Shown here: positions 37,110 to 49,500 of the stretch, one piece after another | Position numbering within the stretch: the stretch's first letter is position 1 | How the letters are laid out: every line of letters begins with the position of its first letter | Assembly: GCF_029227915.1 (NCBI RefSeq) | Contig: NC_079884.1 | Span: 30,568,001 to 30,632,000, forward strand | Direction: 5' to 3' | Source of the DNA: Hydractinia symbiolongicarpus | Taxonomy: Eukaryota; Cnidaria; Hydrozoa; Anthoathecata; Hydractiniidae | Length of the DNA: 64,000 nucleotides | Program-made: the position numbers and the translations under genes | The notes under the pieces: model-generated | What the model was told of the DNA's origin: nothing | The model's database searches: none | What the model saw: the letters and a program-made list of their open reading frames with translations, nothing else

Positions 37110-38936
37110 CAGGGAGTAAACTCATTTCCCGAACGATTTTTTAAATTATTTTTTCACCGCTAAAACGTATGAGACTTGTAGTTTTCAGAAATGTTTTCGT
37201 TTTTGATGAGAGGCTTAATGAATGTGGTTTAATCGCCGGCAAACGAAAACCCGCGATTTTTCGTAAATCCCGGGCTTGGCCCGTATAGTCGAATGTATAC
37301 AAAGAAAGTACCCTGTGAGTAAACTCATTTCCAAAACGATTTTTTAAATTATCTTTTCACCACTAAAACGCATGAGACTTGTAGTTTTTAAAAATGTTTT
37401 CATTTTTGATGAGACGCTGAATAAAAGAAGTTTAATCGACGGCAAACGAAAACCCGCCATTTCCCGTAAACCCCGGACACGGCCCGTATAGTCAAAAGTA
37501 TACAAAGAAAGTACCCAGGGAGTAAACTCATTTCCCGAACGATTTTTTAAATTATTATTTCACCACTAAAACCCATGAGACATGTAGTTTTTAAAAAGGT
37601 TTTCATTTTTGATGAGACGCTGAATAAAGGAAGTTTAATCGCCGGTAAACGAAAACCCGCGATTTCCCGTAAATCCCGGACTCAGCCCGTATAGTCAAAA
37701 GTATACAAAGAAAGTATCCTGTGAGTAAACTCATTTCCAAAACGATTTTTAAAATTATCTTTTAACCACTAAAACGCATGAGACTTGTAGTTTTCAAAAG
37801 TGTTTTCATTTTTGATGAGACGCTGAATAAAAGAGGTTTAATCGCCGGCAAACGAAAACCCGCGATTTCCCGTAAATCCCGGACTCAGCCCGTATAGTCA
37901 AAAGTATACAAAGAAAGTACCCAGGGAGTAAACTCATTTCCCGAACGATTTTTTAAATTATTTTTTCACCGCTAAAACGTATGAGACTTGTAGTTTTCAG
38001 AAATATTTTCATTTTTGATGAGAGGCTTAATGAATGTGGTTTAATCGACGGCAAACGAAAACCCGCGATTTTCCGCAAATCCCGGGCTTGGCCCGTATAG
38101 TCGAATGTATACAAAGAAAGTACCCTGTGAGTAAACTCATTTCCAAAACGATTTTTTAAATTATCTTTTCACCACTAAAACGCATGAGACTTGTAGTTTT
38201 TAAAAATGTTTTCATTTTTGATGAGACGCTGAATAAAAGAAGTTTAATCGACGGCAAACGAAAACCCGCCATTTCCCGTAAACCCCGGACACGGCCCGTA
38301 TAGTCAAAAGTATACAAAGAAAGTACCCAGGGAGTAAACTCATTTCCCGAACGATTTTTTAAATTATTATTTCACCACTAAAACCCATGAGACATGTAGT
38401 TTTTAAAAAGGTTTTCATTTTTGATGAGACGCTGAATAAAGGAAGTTTAATCGCCGGTAAACGAAAACCCGCGATTTCCCGTAAATCCCGGACTCAGCCC
38501 GTATAGTCAAAAGTATACAAAGAAAGTATCCTGTGAGTAAACTCATTTCCAAAACGATTTTTAAAATTATCTTTTAACCACTAAAACGCATGAGACTTGT
38601 AGTTTTTAAAAATGTTTTCATTTTTGATGAGACGCTGAATAAAAGAAGTTTAATCGACGGCAAACGAAAACCCGCCATTTCCCGTAAACCCCGGACACGG
38701 CCCGTATAGTCAAAAGTATACAAAGAAAGTACCCAGGGAGTAAACTCATTTCCCGAACGATTTTTTAAATTAATTTTTCACCACTAAAACGTATGAGACT
38801 TGTAGTTTTCAGAAATGTTTTCATTTTTGATGAGACATTTAATGAAAGTGGTTTAATCGCCGGCAAACGAAAACCCGCGATTTCCCGTAAATCCCGGGCT
38901 TGGCTCGTATAGTCGAATGTATACAAAGAAAGTACC
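37110..38936 (+). repeat. 1,827-bp nine-monomer unit inside macro-copy 1, tandem copy 1
   Basis: Landmarks repeat at exactly +1,827 bp: the rare atgttttcgt (37,191 and 39,018) and ccctgtgag joints (37,311 and 39,138; 38,123 and 39,950). Within the unit the ccctgtgag joints are 812 bp apart, and 1,015 bp to the next unit, so the rhythm is 4 plus 5 monomers. tcaccgct starts mark the two sub-blocks. Confidence 0.88.
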
Positions 38937-40763
38937 CAGGGAGTAAACTCATTTCCCGAACGATTTTTTAAATTATTTTTTCACCGCTAAAACGTATGAG
39001 ACTTGTAGTTTTCAGAAATGTTTTCGTTTTTGATGAGAGGCTTAATGAATGTGGTTTAATCGCCGGCAAACGAAAACCCGCGATTTTTCGTAAATCCCGG
39101 GCTTGGCCCGTATAGTCGAATGTATACAAAGAAAGTACCCTGTGAGTAAACTCATTTCCAAAACGATTTTTTAAATTATCTTTTCACCACTAAAACGCAT
39201 GAGACTTGTAGTTTTTAAAAATGTTTTCATTTTTGATGAGACGCTGAATAAAAGAAGTTTAATCGACGGCAAACGAAAACCCGCCATTTCCCGTAAACCC
39301 CGGACACGGCCCGTATAGTCAAAAGTATACAAAGAAAGTACCCAGGGAGTAAACTCATTTCCCGAACGATTTTTTAAATTATTATTTCACCACTAAAACC
39401 CATGAGACATGTAGTTTTTAAAAAGGTTTTCATTTTTGATGAGACGCTGAATAAAGGAAGTTTAATCGCCGGTAAACGAAAACCCGCGATTTCCCGTAAA
39501 TCCCGGACTCAGCCCGTATAGTCAAAAGTATACAAAGAAAGTATCCTGTGAGTAAACTCATTTCCAAAACGATTTTTAAAATTATCTTTTAACCACTAAA
39601 ACGCATGAGACTTGTAGTTTTCAAAAGTGTTTTCATTTTTGATGAGACGCTGAATAAAAGAGGTTTAATCGCCGGCAAACGAAAACCCGCGATTTCCCGT
39701 AAATCCCGGACTCAGCCCGTATAGTCAAAAGTATACAAAGAAAGTACCCAGGGAGTAAACTCATTTCCCGAACGATTTTTTAAATTATTTTTTCATCGCT
39801 AAAACGTATGAGACTTGTAGTTTTCAGAAATATTTTCATTTTTGATGAGAGGCTTAATGAATGTGGTTTAATCGACGGCAAACGAAAACCCGCGATTTTC
39901 CGCAAATCCCGGGCTTGGCCCGTATAGTCGAATGTATACAAAGAAAGTACCCTGTGAGTAAACTCATTTCCAAAACGATTTTTTAAATTATATTTTCACC
40001 ACTAAAACGCATGAGACTTGTAGTTTTTAAAAATGTTTTCATTTTTGATGAGACGCTGAATAAAAGAAGTTTAATCGACGGCAAACGAAAACCCGCCATT
40101 TCCCGTAAACCCCGGACACGGCCCGTATAGTCAAAAGTATACAAAGAAAGTACCCAGGGAGTAAACTCATTTCCCGAACGATTTTTTAAATTATTATTTC
40201 ACCACTAAAACCCATGAGACATGTAGTTTTTAAAAAGGTTTTCATTTTTGATGAGACGCTGAATAAAGGAAGTTTAATCGCCGGTAAACGAAAACCCGCG
40301 ATTTCCCGTAAATCCCGGACTCAGCCCGTATAGTCAAAAGTATACAAAGAAAGTATCCTGTGAGTAAACTCATTTCCAAAACGATTTTTAAAATTATCTT
40401 TTAACCACTAAAACGCATGAGACTTGTAGTTTTTAAAAATGTTTTCATTTTTGATGAGACGCTGAATAAAAGAAGTTTAATCGACGGCAAACGAAAACCC
40501 GCCATTTCCCGTAAACCCCGGACACGGCCCGTATAGTCAAAAGTATACAAAGAAAGTACCCAGGGAGTAAACTCATTTCCCGAACGATTTTTTAAATTAA
40601 TTTTTCACCACTAAAACGTATGAGACTTGTAGTTTTCAGAAATGTTTTCATTTTTGATGAGACATTTAATGAAAGTGGTTTAATCGCCGGCAAACGAAAA
40701 CCCGCGATTTCCCGTAAATCCCGGGCTTGGCTCGTATAGTCGAATGTATACAAAGAAAGTACC
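38937..40763 (+). repeat. 1,827-bp nine-monomer unit inside macro-copy 1, tandem copy 2
   Basis: Second tandem copy, absent from macro-copy 2 and accounting for the offset change from 11,362 to 9,535 bp. Only a few differences from the first unit are visible, such as ttcatcgct near 39,793 and attatattttcacc near 39,987, so the duplication looks recent. Confidence 0.88.
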
Positions 40764-42525
40764 CAGGGAGTAAACTCATTTCCCGAACGATTTTTTAAAT
40801 TATTTTTTCACCACTAAAACGCATGAGATTTGTAGTTTTTAGAAATGTTTTCATTTTTGATGAGACGCTAAATGAAAGGGGTTTAATCGCCGGCAAACGA
40901 AAACCCGCGATTTCCCGTAAATCCCGGGCTTGGCCCGTATAGTCGAATGTATACAAAGAAAGTACCCAGGGAGTAAACTCATTTCCCAAACGATTTTTTA
41001 AATTATTTTGTCACTACTAAAACGCATGAGACTTGTAGTTTTCAAAGATGTTTTCATTTTTGATGAGACGCTGAATAAAAGAGGTTTAATCGCCGGCAAA
41101 CGAAAACCCGCAATTTCCCGTAAATCCCGGACTCGGCCCGTATAGTCAAAAGTATACAAAGAAAGTACCCAGGGAGTAAACTCATTTCCCAAACGATTTT
41201 TTAAATTATTTTGTCACCACTAAAACGCATGAGACTTGTAGTTTTCAAAAGTGTTTTAATTTTTGATGAGACGCTGAATAGAAGAGGTTTAATCGCCGGC
41301 AAACGAAAACCCGCAATTTCCCGTAAATCCCGGACTCGGCCCGTATAGTCAAAAGTATACAAAGAAAGTACCCAGGGAGTAAACTCATTTCCCGAACGAT
41401 TTTTAAAATTATTATTTCACCACTAAAGCCCATGAGACTTGTAGTTTTTAAAAATGTTTTCATTTTTGATGAGACGCTGAATAAAGGAAGTTTAATCGCC
41501 GGTAAACGAAAACCCGCGATTTCCCGTAAATCCCGGACTCAGCCCGTATAGTCAAAAGAATACAAAGAAAGTACCCAGGGAGTTATCTAATTTCCCGAAC
41601 GATTTTTTAAATTATTTTTTCACCACTAAAACGTATGAGACTTGTAGTTTTCAGAAATGTTTTCATTTTTGATGAGACATTTAATGAAAGTGGTTTAATT
41701 GCCGGCAAACGAAAACCCGAGATTTCCCGTAAATCCCGGACTCAGCCCGTATAGTCAAAAGAATACAAACAAAGTACCCAGGGAGTTATCTCATTTCCCG
41801 AACGATTTTTGAAATTATTTTTTCACCACTAAAACGCATGAGACTTGTAGTTTTCAAAAGTGTTTTCATTTTTGATGAGACGCTGAATAAAAGAGGTTTA
41901 ATCGCCGGCAAACGAAAACCCGCAATTTCCCGTAAATCCCGGACTCGGCCCGTATAGTCAAAAGTATACAAAGAAAGTACCCAGGGAGTAAACTCATTTC
42001 CCAAACGATTTTTTAAGTTATTTTGTCACCACTAAAACGCATGAGACTTGTAGTTTTCAAAAGTGTTTTCATTTTTGATGAGACGCTGAATAAAAGAGGT
42101 TTAATCGCCGGCAAACGAAAACCCGCAATTTCCCGTAAATCCCGGACTCGGCCCGTATAGTCAAAAGTATACAAAGAAAGTACCCAGGGAGTAAACTCAT
42201 TTCCCGAACGATTTTTAAAATTATTATTTCACCACTAAAGCCCATGAGACTTGTAGTTTTTAAAAATGTTTTCATTTTTGATGAGACGCTGAATAAAGGA
42301 AGTTTAATCGCCGGTAAACGAAAACCCGCGATTTCCCGTAAATCCCGGACTCAGCCCGTATAGTCAAAAGAATACAAAGAAAGTACCCAGGGAGTTATCT
42401 CATTTCCCAAACGATTTTTTAAATTATTTTTTCACCACTAAAACGTATGAGACTTGTAGTTTTCAAAAATGTTTTCATTTTTGATGAGACATTTAATGAA
42501 AGTGGTTTAATTGCCGGGAAACGAA

Positions 42526-43538
42526 AACCCGAGATTTCCCGTATATCCCGGACTCAGCCCGTATAGTCAAAAGAATACAAACAAAGTACCCAGGGAGTTA
42601 TCTCATTTCCCGAACGATTTTTTAAATTATTTTTTCACCACTAAAACGTATGACACTTGTAGTTTTCAGAAATAATTTCATTTTTGATGAGACATTTAAT
42701 GAAAGTGGTTTAATCGCCGGCAAACGAAAACCCGCGATTTCCCGTAAATCCCGGGCTTGGCTCGTATAGTCGAATGTATACAAAGAAAGTACCCAGGGAG
42801 TAAACTCATTTCCGAACGATTTTTTAAATTATTTTTTCACCACTAAAACGCATGAGACTTGTAGTTTTCAGAAATGTTTTCATTTTTGATGAGACATTTA
42901 ATGAAAGTGGTTTAATCGCCGGCAAACGAAAACCCGCGATTTCCCGTAAATCCCGGACTCAGCCCGTATAGTCAAAAGAATACAAACAAAGTACCCAGGG
43001 AGTTATCTCATTTCCCGAACGATTTTTTAAATTATTTTTTCACCACTAAAACGTATGAGACTTGTAGTTTTCAGAAATGTTTTCATTTTTGATGAGACAT
43101 TTAATGAAAGTGGTTTAATCGCCGGCAAACGAAAACCCGCGATTTCCCGTAAATCCCGGGCTTGGCTCGTATAGTCGAATGTATACAAAGAAAGTACCCA
43201 GGGAGTAAACTCATTTCCCGAACGATTTTTTAAATTATTTTTTCACCACTAAAACGCATGAGACTTGTAGTTTTCAGAAATGTTTTCATTTTTGATGAGA
43301 CGCTTAATGAAAGGGGTTTAATCGCCGGCAAACGAAAACCCGCGATTTCCCGTAAATCCCGGACTCGGCCCGTATAGTCAACAGTATACAAAGAAAGTAC
43401 CCAGGAAGTAAACTCATTTCCCGAACGATTTTTAAAATTATTTTTTCACCACTAAAACGTATGAGACTTGTAGTTTTCAGAAATGTTTTCATTTTTGATG
43501 AGACGCTTAATGAAAGGCGTTTAATCGACGGCAAACAA
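42526..43538 (+). repeat. Five-monomer spacer between the two macro-copies
   Basis: About 1.0 kb of satellite separates the two macro-copies. It contains a monomer with the rare aaataatttc loop (42,670), also found at 54,235 and 63,287, and one 1-bp-deleted joint (actcatttccgaacg near 42,810). It holds no gene or unique sequence. Confidence 0.75.
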
Positions 43539-46500
43539 AAACCCGCGATTTCCCGTAAATCCCGGGCTTGGCCCGTATAGTCGAATGTATGCAAAGAAAG
43601 TACCCAGGGAGTAAACTCATTTCCCAAACGATTTTTTAAATTATTTTGTCACCACTAAAACGCATGAGACTTGTAGTTTTCAAAAGTGTTTTCATTTTTG
43701 ATGAGACGCTGAATAAAAGAGGTTTAATCGCCGGCAAATGAAAACCCGCAATTTCCCGTAAACCCCGGACTCGGCCCGTATAGTCAAAAGTATACAAAGA
43801 AAGTACCCAGGGAGTAAACTCATTTCCCGAACGATTTTTAAATTATTATTTCACTACTAAAGCCCATGAGACTTGTAGTTTTTAAAAATGTTTTCATTTT
43901 TGATGAGACGCTGAATAAAGGAAGTTTAATCGCCGGTAAACGAAAACCCGCGATTTCCCGTAAATCCCGGACTCAGCCCATATAGTCAAAAGAATACAAA
44001 GAAAGTACCCAGGGAGTTATCTCATTTTCCGAACGATTTTTTAAATTATTTTTTCACCACTAAAACGTATGAGACTTGTAGTTTTCAGAAATGTTTTCAT
44101 TTTTGATGAGACATTTAATGAAAGTGGTTTAATCGCCGGCAAACGAAAACCCGCGATTTCCCGTAAATCCCGGACTCAGCCCGTATAGTCAAAAGAATAC
44201 AAAGAAAGTACCCAGGGAGTTATCTCATTTCCCGAACGATTTTTTAAATTATTTTTTCACCACTAAGACGTATGAGACTTGTAAATTTCAGAAATTTTTT
44301 CATTTTTGATGAGACATTTAATGAAAGTGGTTTACTCGCCGGCAAACGAAAACCCGCGATTTCCCGTAAATCCCGGGCTTGGCTCGTATAGTCGAATGTA
44401 TACAAAGAAAATAACCAGGGAGTAAACTCATTTCCCGAACGATTTTTTAAATTATTTTTTCACCACTAAAACGCATGAGACTTGTAGTTTTCAAAAATGT
44501 TTTCATTTTTGATGAGACGCTTAATAAAAGGGGTTTAATCGCCGGCAAACGAAAACCCGCGATTTCCCGTAAATCCCGGACTCGGCCCGTATAGTCAACA
44601 GTATACAAAGAAAGTACCCAGGAAGTAAACTCATTTCCCGAACGATTTTTAAAATTATTTTTTCACCACTAAAAGGTATGAGACTTGTAGTTTTCAGAAA
44701 TGTTTTCATTTTTGATGAGAGGCATAATGAATGTGGTTTAATCGCCGGCAAACGAAAACCCGCCATTTCCCGTAAATCCCGGACTCGGCCCGTATAGTCA
44801 AAAGTATACAAAGAAAGTACCCAGGGAGTAAACTTATTTCCCGAACGATTTTTTAAATTTTTATTTCACCACTAAAACCCATGAGACTTGTAGTTTTTAA
44901 AAATGTTTTCATTTTTGATGAGACGCTGATTAAAGGAAGTTTAATCGCCGGTAAACGAAAACCCGCGATTTCCCGTAAATCCCGGACTCAGCCCGTATAG
45001 TCAAAAGTATACAAAGAAAGTACCCAGGGAGTAAACTCATTTCCCGAACGATTTTTTAAATTATTTTTTCACCACTAAAACGTAAGAGACTTGTAGTTTT
45101 CAGAAATGTTTTTATTTTTGATGAGACATTTAATGAAAGTGGTTTAATCGCCGGCAAACGAAAACCCGCGATTTCCCGTAAATCCCGGGCTTGGCTCGTA
45201 TAGTCAAATGTATACAAAGAAAGTACCCAGGGAGTAAACTCATTTCCCGAACGATTTTTTAAATTATTTTTTCACCACTAAAACGCATGAGACTTGTAGT
45301 TTTTAAAAATGTTTTTATTTTTGATGAGACGCTAAATGAAAGGGGTTTAATCGCCGGCAAAGAAAACCCGCGATTTTCCGTAAATCCCGGGCTTGGCCCG
45401 TATAGTCGAATGTATACAAAGAAATTACCCAGGGAGTAAACTCATTTCCCAAACGATTTTTTAAATTATTATGTCACCACTAAAACGCATGAGACTTGTA
45501 GTTTTCAAAAGTGTTTTCATTTTTGATGAGACGCTGAATAAAGGAAGTTTAATCGCCGGTAAACGAAAACCCGCGATTTCCCGTAAATCCCGGACTCAGC
45601 CCGTATAGTCAAAAGAATACAAAGAAAGTATCCAGGGAGTTATCTCATTTCCCGAACGATTTTTTAAATTATTTTTTCACCACTAAAACGTATGAGACTT
45701 GTAGTTTTCAGAAATGTTTTCATTTTTGATGAGACATTTAATGAAAGTGGTTTAATCGCCGGCAAACGAAAACCCGCGATTTCCCGTAAATCCCGGACTC
45801 AGCCCGTATAGTCAAAAGAATACAAAGAAAGTACCCAGGGAGTTATCTCATTTCCCGAACGATTTTTTAAATTATTTTTTCACCACTAAAACGTATGAGA
45901 CTTGTAGTTTTCAGAAATGTTTTCATTTTTGATGAGAGGCTTAATGAATGTGGTTTAATCGCCGGCAAACAAAAACCCGCGATTTTCCGTAAATCCCGGG
46001 CTTGGCCCGTATAGTCGAATGTATACAAAGAAAGTACCCTGTGAGTAAACTCATTTCAAAAACGATTTTTTAAATTGTCTTTTCACCACTAAAACGCATG
46101 AGACTTGTAGTTTTTAAAAATGTTTTCATTTTTGATGAGACGCTAAATGAAAGGGGTTTAATCGCCGGCAAACGAAAACCCGCGATTTCCCGTAAATCCC
46201 GGGCTTGGCTCGTATAGTCGAATGTATACAAAGAAAGTACCCAGGGAGTAAACTTATTTCCCAAACGATTTTTAAATTATTTTTTCACCACTAAAACGCA
46301 TGAGATTTGTAGTTTTTAAAAATGTTTTTATTTTTGATGAGACGCTAAATGAAAGGGGTTTAATCGCCGGCAAACGAAAACCCGCGATTTCCCGTAAATC
46401 CCGGGCTTGGCCCGTATAGTCGAATGTATGCAAAGAAAGTACCCAGGGAGTAAACTCATTTCCCAAACGATTTTTTAAATTATTTTGTCACCACTAAAAC

Positions 46501-49500
46501 GCATGAGACTTGTAGTTTTCAAAAGTGTTTTCATTTTTGATGAGACGCTGAATAAAAGAGGTTTAATCGCCGGCAAACGAAAACCCGCAATTTCCCGTTA
46601 ACCCCGGACTCGGCCCGTATAGTCAAAAGTATACAAAGAAAGTACCCAGGGAGTAAACTCATTTCCCGAACGATTTTTAAATTATTATTTCACTACTAAA
46701 GCCCATGAGACTTGTAGTTTTTAAAAATGTTTTCATTTTTGATGAGACGCTGAATAAAGGAAGTTTAATCGCCGGTAAACGAAAACCCGCGATTTCCCGT
46801 AAATCCCGGACTCAGCCCGTATAGTCAAAAGAATACAAAGAAAGTACCCAGGGAGTTATCTCATTTTCCGAACGATTTTTTAAATTATTTTTTCACCACT
46901 AAAACGTATGAGACTTGTAGTTTTCAGAAATGTTTTCATTTTTGATGAGACATTTAATGAAAGTGGTTTAATCGCCGGCAAACGAAAACCCGCGATTTCC
47001 CGTAAATCCCGGACTCAGCCCGTATAGTCAAAAGAATACAAAGAAAGTACCCAGGGAGTTATCTCATTTCCCGAACGATTTTTTAAATTATTTTTTCACC
47101 ACTAAGACGTATGAGACTTGTAGTTTTCAGAAATTTTTTCATTTTTGATGAGACATTTAATGAAAGTGGTTTACTCGCCGGCAAACGAAAACCCGCGATT
47201 TCCCGTAAATCCCGGGCTTGGCTCGTATAGTCGAATGTATACAAAGAAAATACCCAGGGAGTAAACTCATTTCCCGAACGATTTTTTAAATTATTTTTTC
47301 ACCACTAAAACGCATGAGACTTGTAGTTTTCAAAAATGTTTTCATTTTTGATGAGACGCTTAATAAAAGGGGTTTAATCGCCGGCAAACGAAAACCCGCG
47401 ATTTCCCGTAAATCCCGGACTCGGCCCGTATAGTCAACAGTATACAAAGAAAGTACCCAGGAAGTAAACTCATTTCCCGAACGATTTTTAAAATTATTTT
47501 TTCACCACTAAAACGTATGAGACTTGTAGTTTTCAGAAATGTTTTCATTTTTGATGAGAGGCATAATGAATGTGGTTTAATCGCCGGCAAACGAAAACCC
47601 GCCATTTCCCGTAAATCCCGGACTCGGCCCGTATAGTCAAAAGTATACAAAGAAAGTACCCAGGGAGTAAACTTATTTCCCGAACGATTTTTTAAATTTT
47701 TATTTCACCACTAAAACCCATGAGACTTGTAGTTTTTAAAAATGTTTTCATTTTTGATGAGACGCTGATTAAAGGAAGTTTAATCGCCGGTAAACGAAAA
47801 CCCGCGATTTCCCGTAAATCCCGGACTCAGCCCGTATAGTCAAAAGTATACAAAGAAAGTACCCAGGGAGTAAACTCATTTCCCGAACGATTTTTTAAAT
47901 TATTTTTTCACCACTAAAACGTAAGAGACTTGTAGTTTTCAGAAATGTTTTTATTTTTGATGAGACATTTAATGAAAGTGGTTTAATCGCCGGCAAACCA
48001 AAACCCGCGATTTCCCGTAAATCCCGGGCTTGGCTCGTATAGTCGAATGTATACAAAGAAAGTACCCAGGGAGTAAACTCATTTCCCGAACGATTTTTTA
48101 AATTATTTTTTCACCACTAAAACGCATGAGACTTGTAGTTTTTAAAAATGTTTTTATTTTTGATGAGACGCTAAATGAAAGGGGTTTAATCGCCGGCAAA
48201 GAAAACCCGCGATTTTCTGTAAATCCCGGGCTTGGCCCGTATAGTCGAATGTATACAAAGAAAGTACCCAGGGAGTAAACTCATTTCCCAAACGATTTTT
48301 TAAATTATTATGTCACCACTAAAACGCATGAGACTTGTAGTTTTCAAAAGTGTTTTCATTTTTGATGAGACGCTGAATAAAAGAGGTTTAATCGCCGGCA
48401 AACGAAAACCCGCGATTTCCCGTAAATCCCGGACTCAGCCCGTATAGTCAAAAGTATACAAAGAAAGTACCCAGGGAGTAAACTCATTTCCCGAACGATT
48501 TTTTAAATTATTTTTTCACCGCTAAAACGTATGAGACTTGTAGTTTTCAGAAATGTTTTCATTTTTGATGAGAGGCTTAATGAATGTGGTTTAATCGCCG
48601 GCAAACGAAAACCCGCGATTTTCCGTAAATCCCGGGCTTGGCCCGTATAGTCGAATGTATACAAAGAAAGTACCCTGTGAGTAAACTCATTTCCAAAACG
48701 ATTTTTTAAATTATCTTTTCACCACTAAAACGCATGAGACTTGTAGTTTTTAAAAATGTTTTCATTTTTGATGAGACGCTGAATAAAAGAAGTTTAATCG
48801 ACGGCAAACGAAAACCCGCCATTTCCCGTAAACCCCGGACACGGCCCGTATAGTCAAAAGTATACAAAGAAAGTACCCAGGGAGTAAACTCATTTCCCGA
48901 ACGATTTTTTAAATTATTATTTCACCACTAAAACCCATGAGACATGTAGTTTTTAAAAAGGTTTTCATTTTTGATGAGACGCTGAATAAAGGAAGTTTAA
49001 TCGCCGGTAAACGAAAACCCGCGATTTCCCGTAAATCCCGGACTCAGCCCGTATAGTCAAAAGTATACAAAGAAAGTATCCTGTGAGTAAACTCATTTCC
49101 AAAACGATTTTTAAAATTATCTTTTAACCACTAAAACGCATGAGACTTGTAGTTTTCAAAAGTGTTTTCATTTTTGATGAGACGCTGAATAAAAGAGGTT
49201 TAATCGCCGGCAAACGAAAACCCGCGATTTCCCGTAAATCCCGGACTCAGCCCGTATAGTCAAAAGTATACAAAGAAAGTACCCAGGGAGTAAACTCATT
49301 TCCCGAACGATTTTTTAAATTATTTTTTCACCGCTAAAACGTATGAGACTTGTAGTTTTCAGAAATATTTTCATTTTTGATGAGAGGCTTAATGAATGTG
49401 GTTTAATCGCCGGCAAACGAAAACCCGCGATTTTCCGTAAATCCCGGGCTTGGCCCGTATAGTCGAATGTATACAAAGAAAGTACCCTGTGAGTAAACTC

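Larger units (their letters stand above)
32583..42525 (+). repeat. ~9.9-kb macro-duplication, copy 1
   Basis: Colinear with 43,539-52,060. The offset is 10,956 bp from the left edge (gtatgcaaag at 32,631 and 43,587) to about 36.0 kb. It becomes 11,362 bp (ccctgtgag at 37,311 and 48,673; 38,123 and 49,485), and then 9,535 bp to the right edge (ttgccggg at 42,511 and 52,046). The shifts of 406 and 1,827 bp are whole numbers of monomers. In the first 3.4 kb I noticed only a few differences, such as cgcctgcaaag near 34,399 against cgccggcaaag near 45,355. The left edge lies inside a monomer, where the upstream sequence switches class. Confidence 0.85.
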
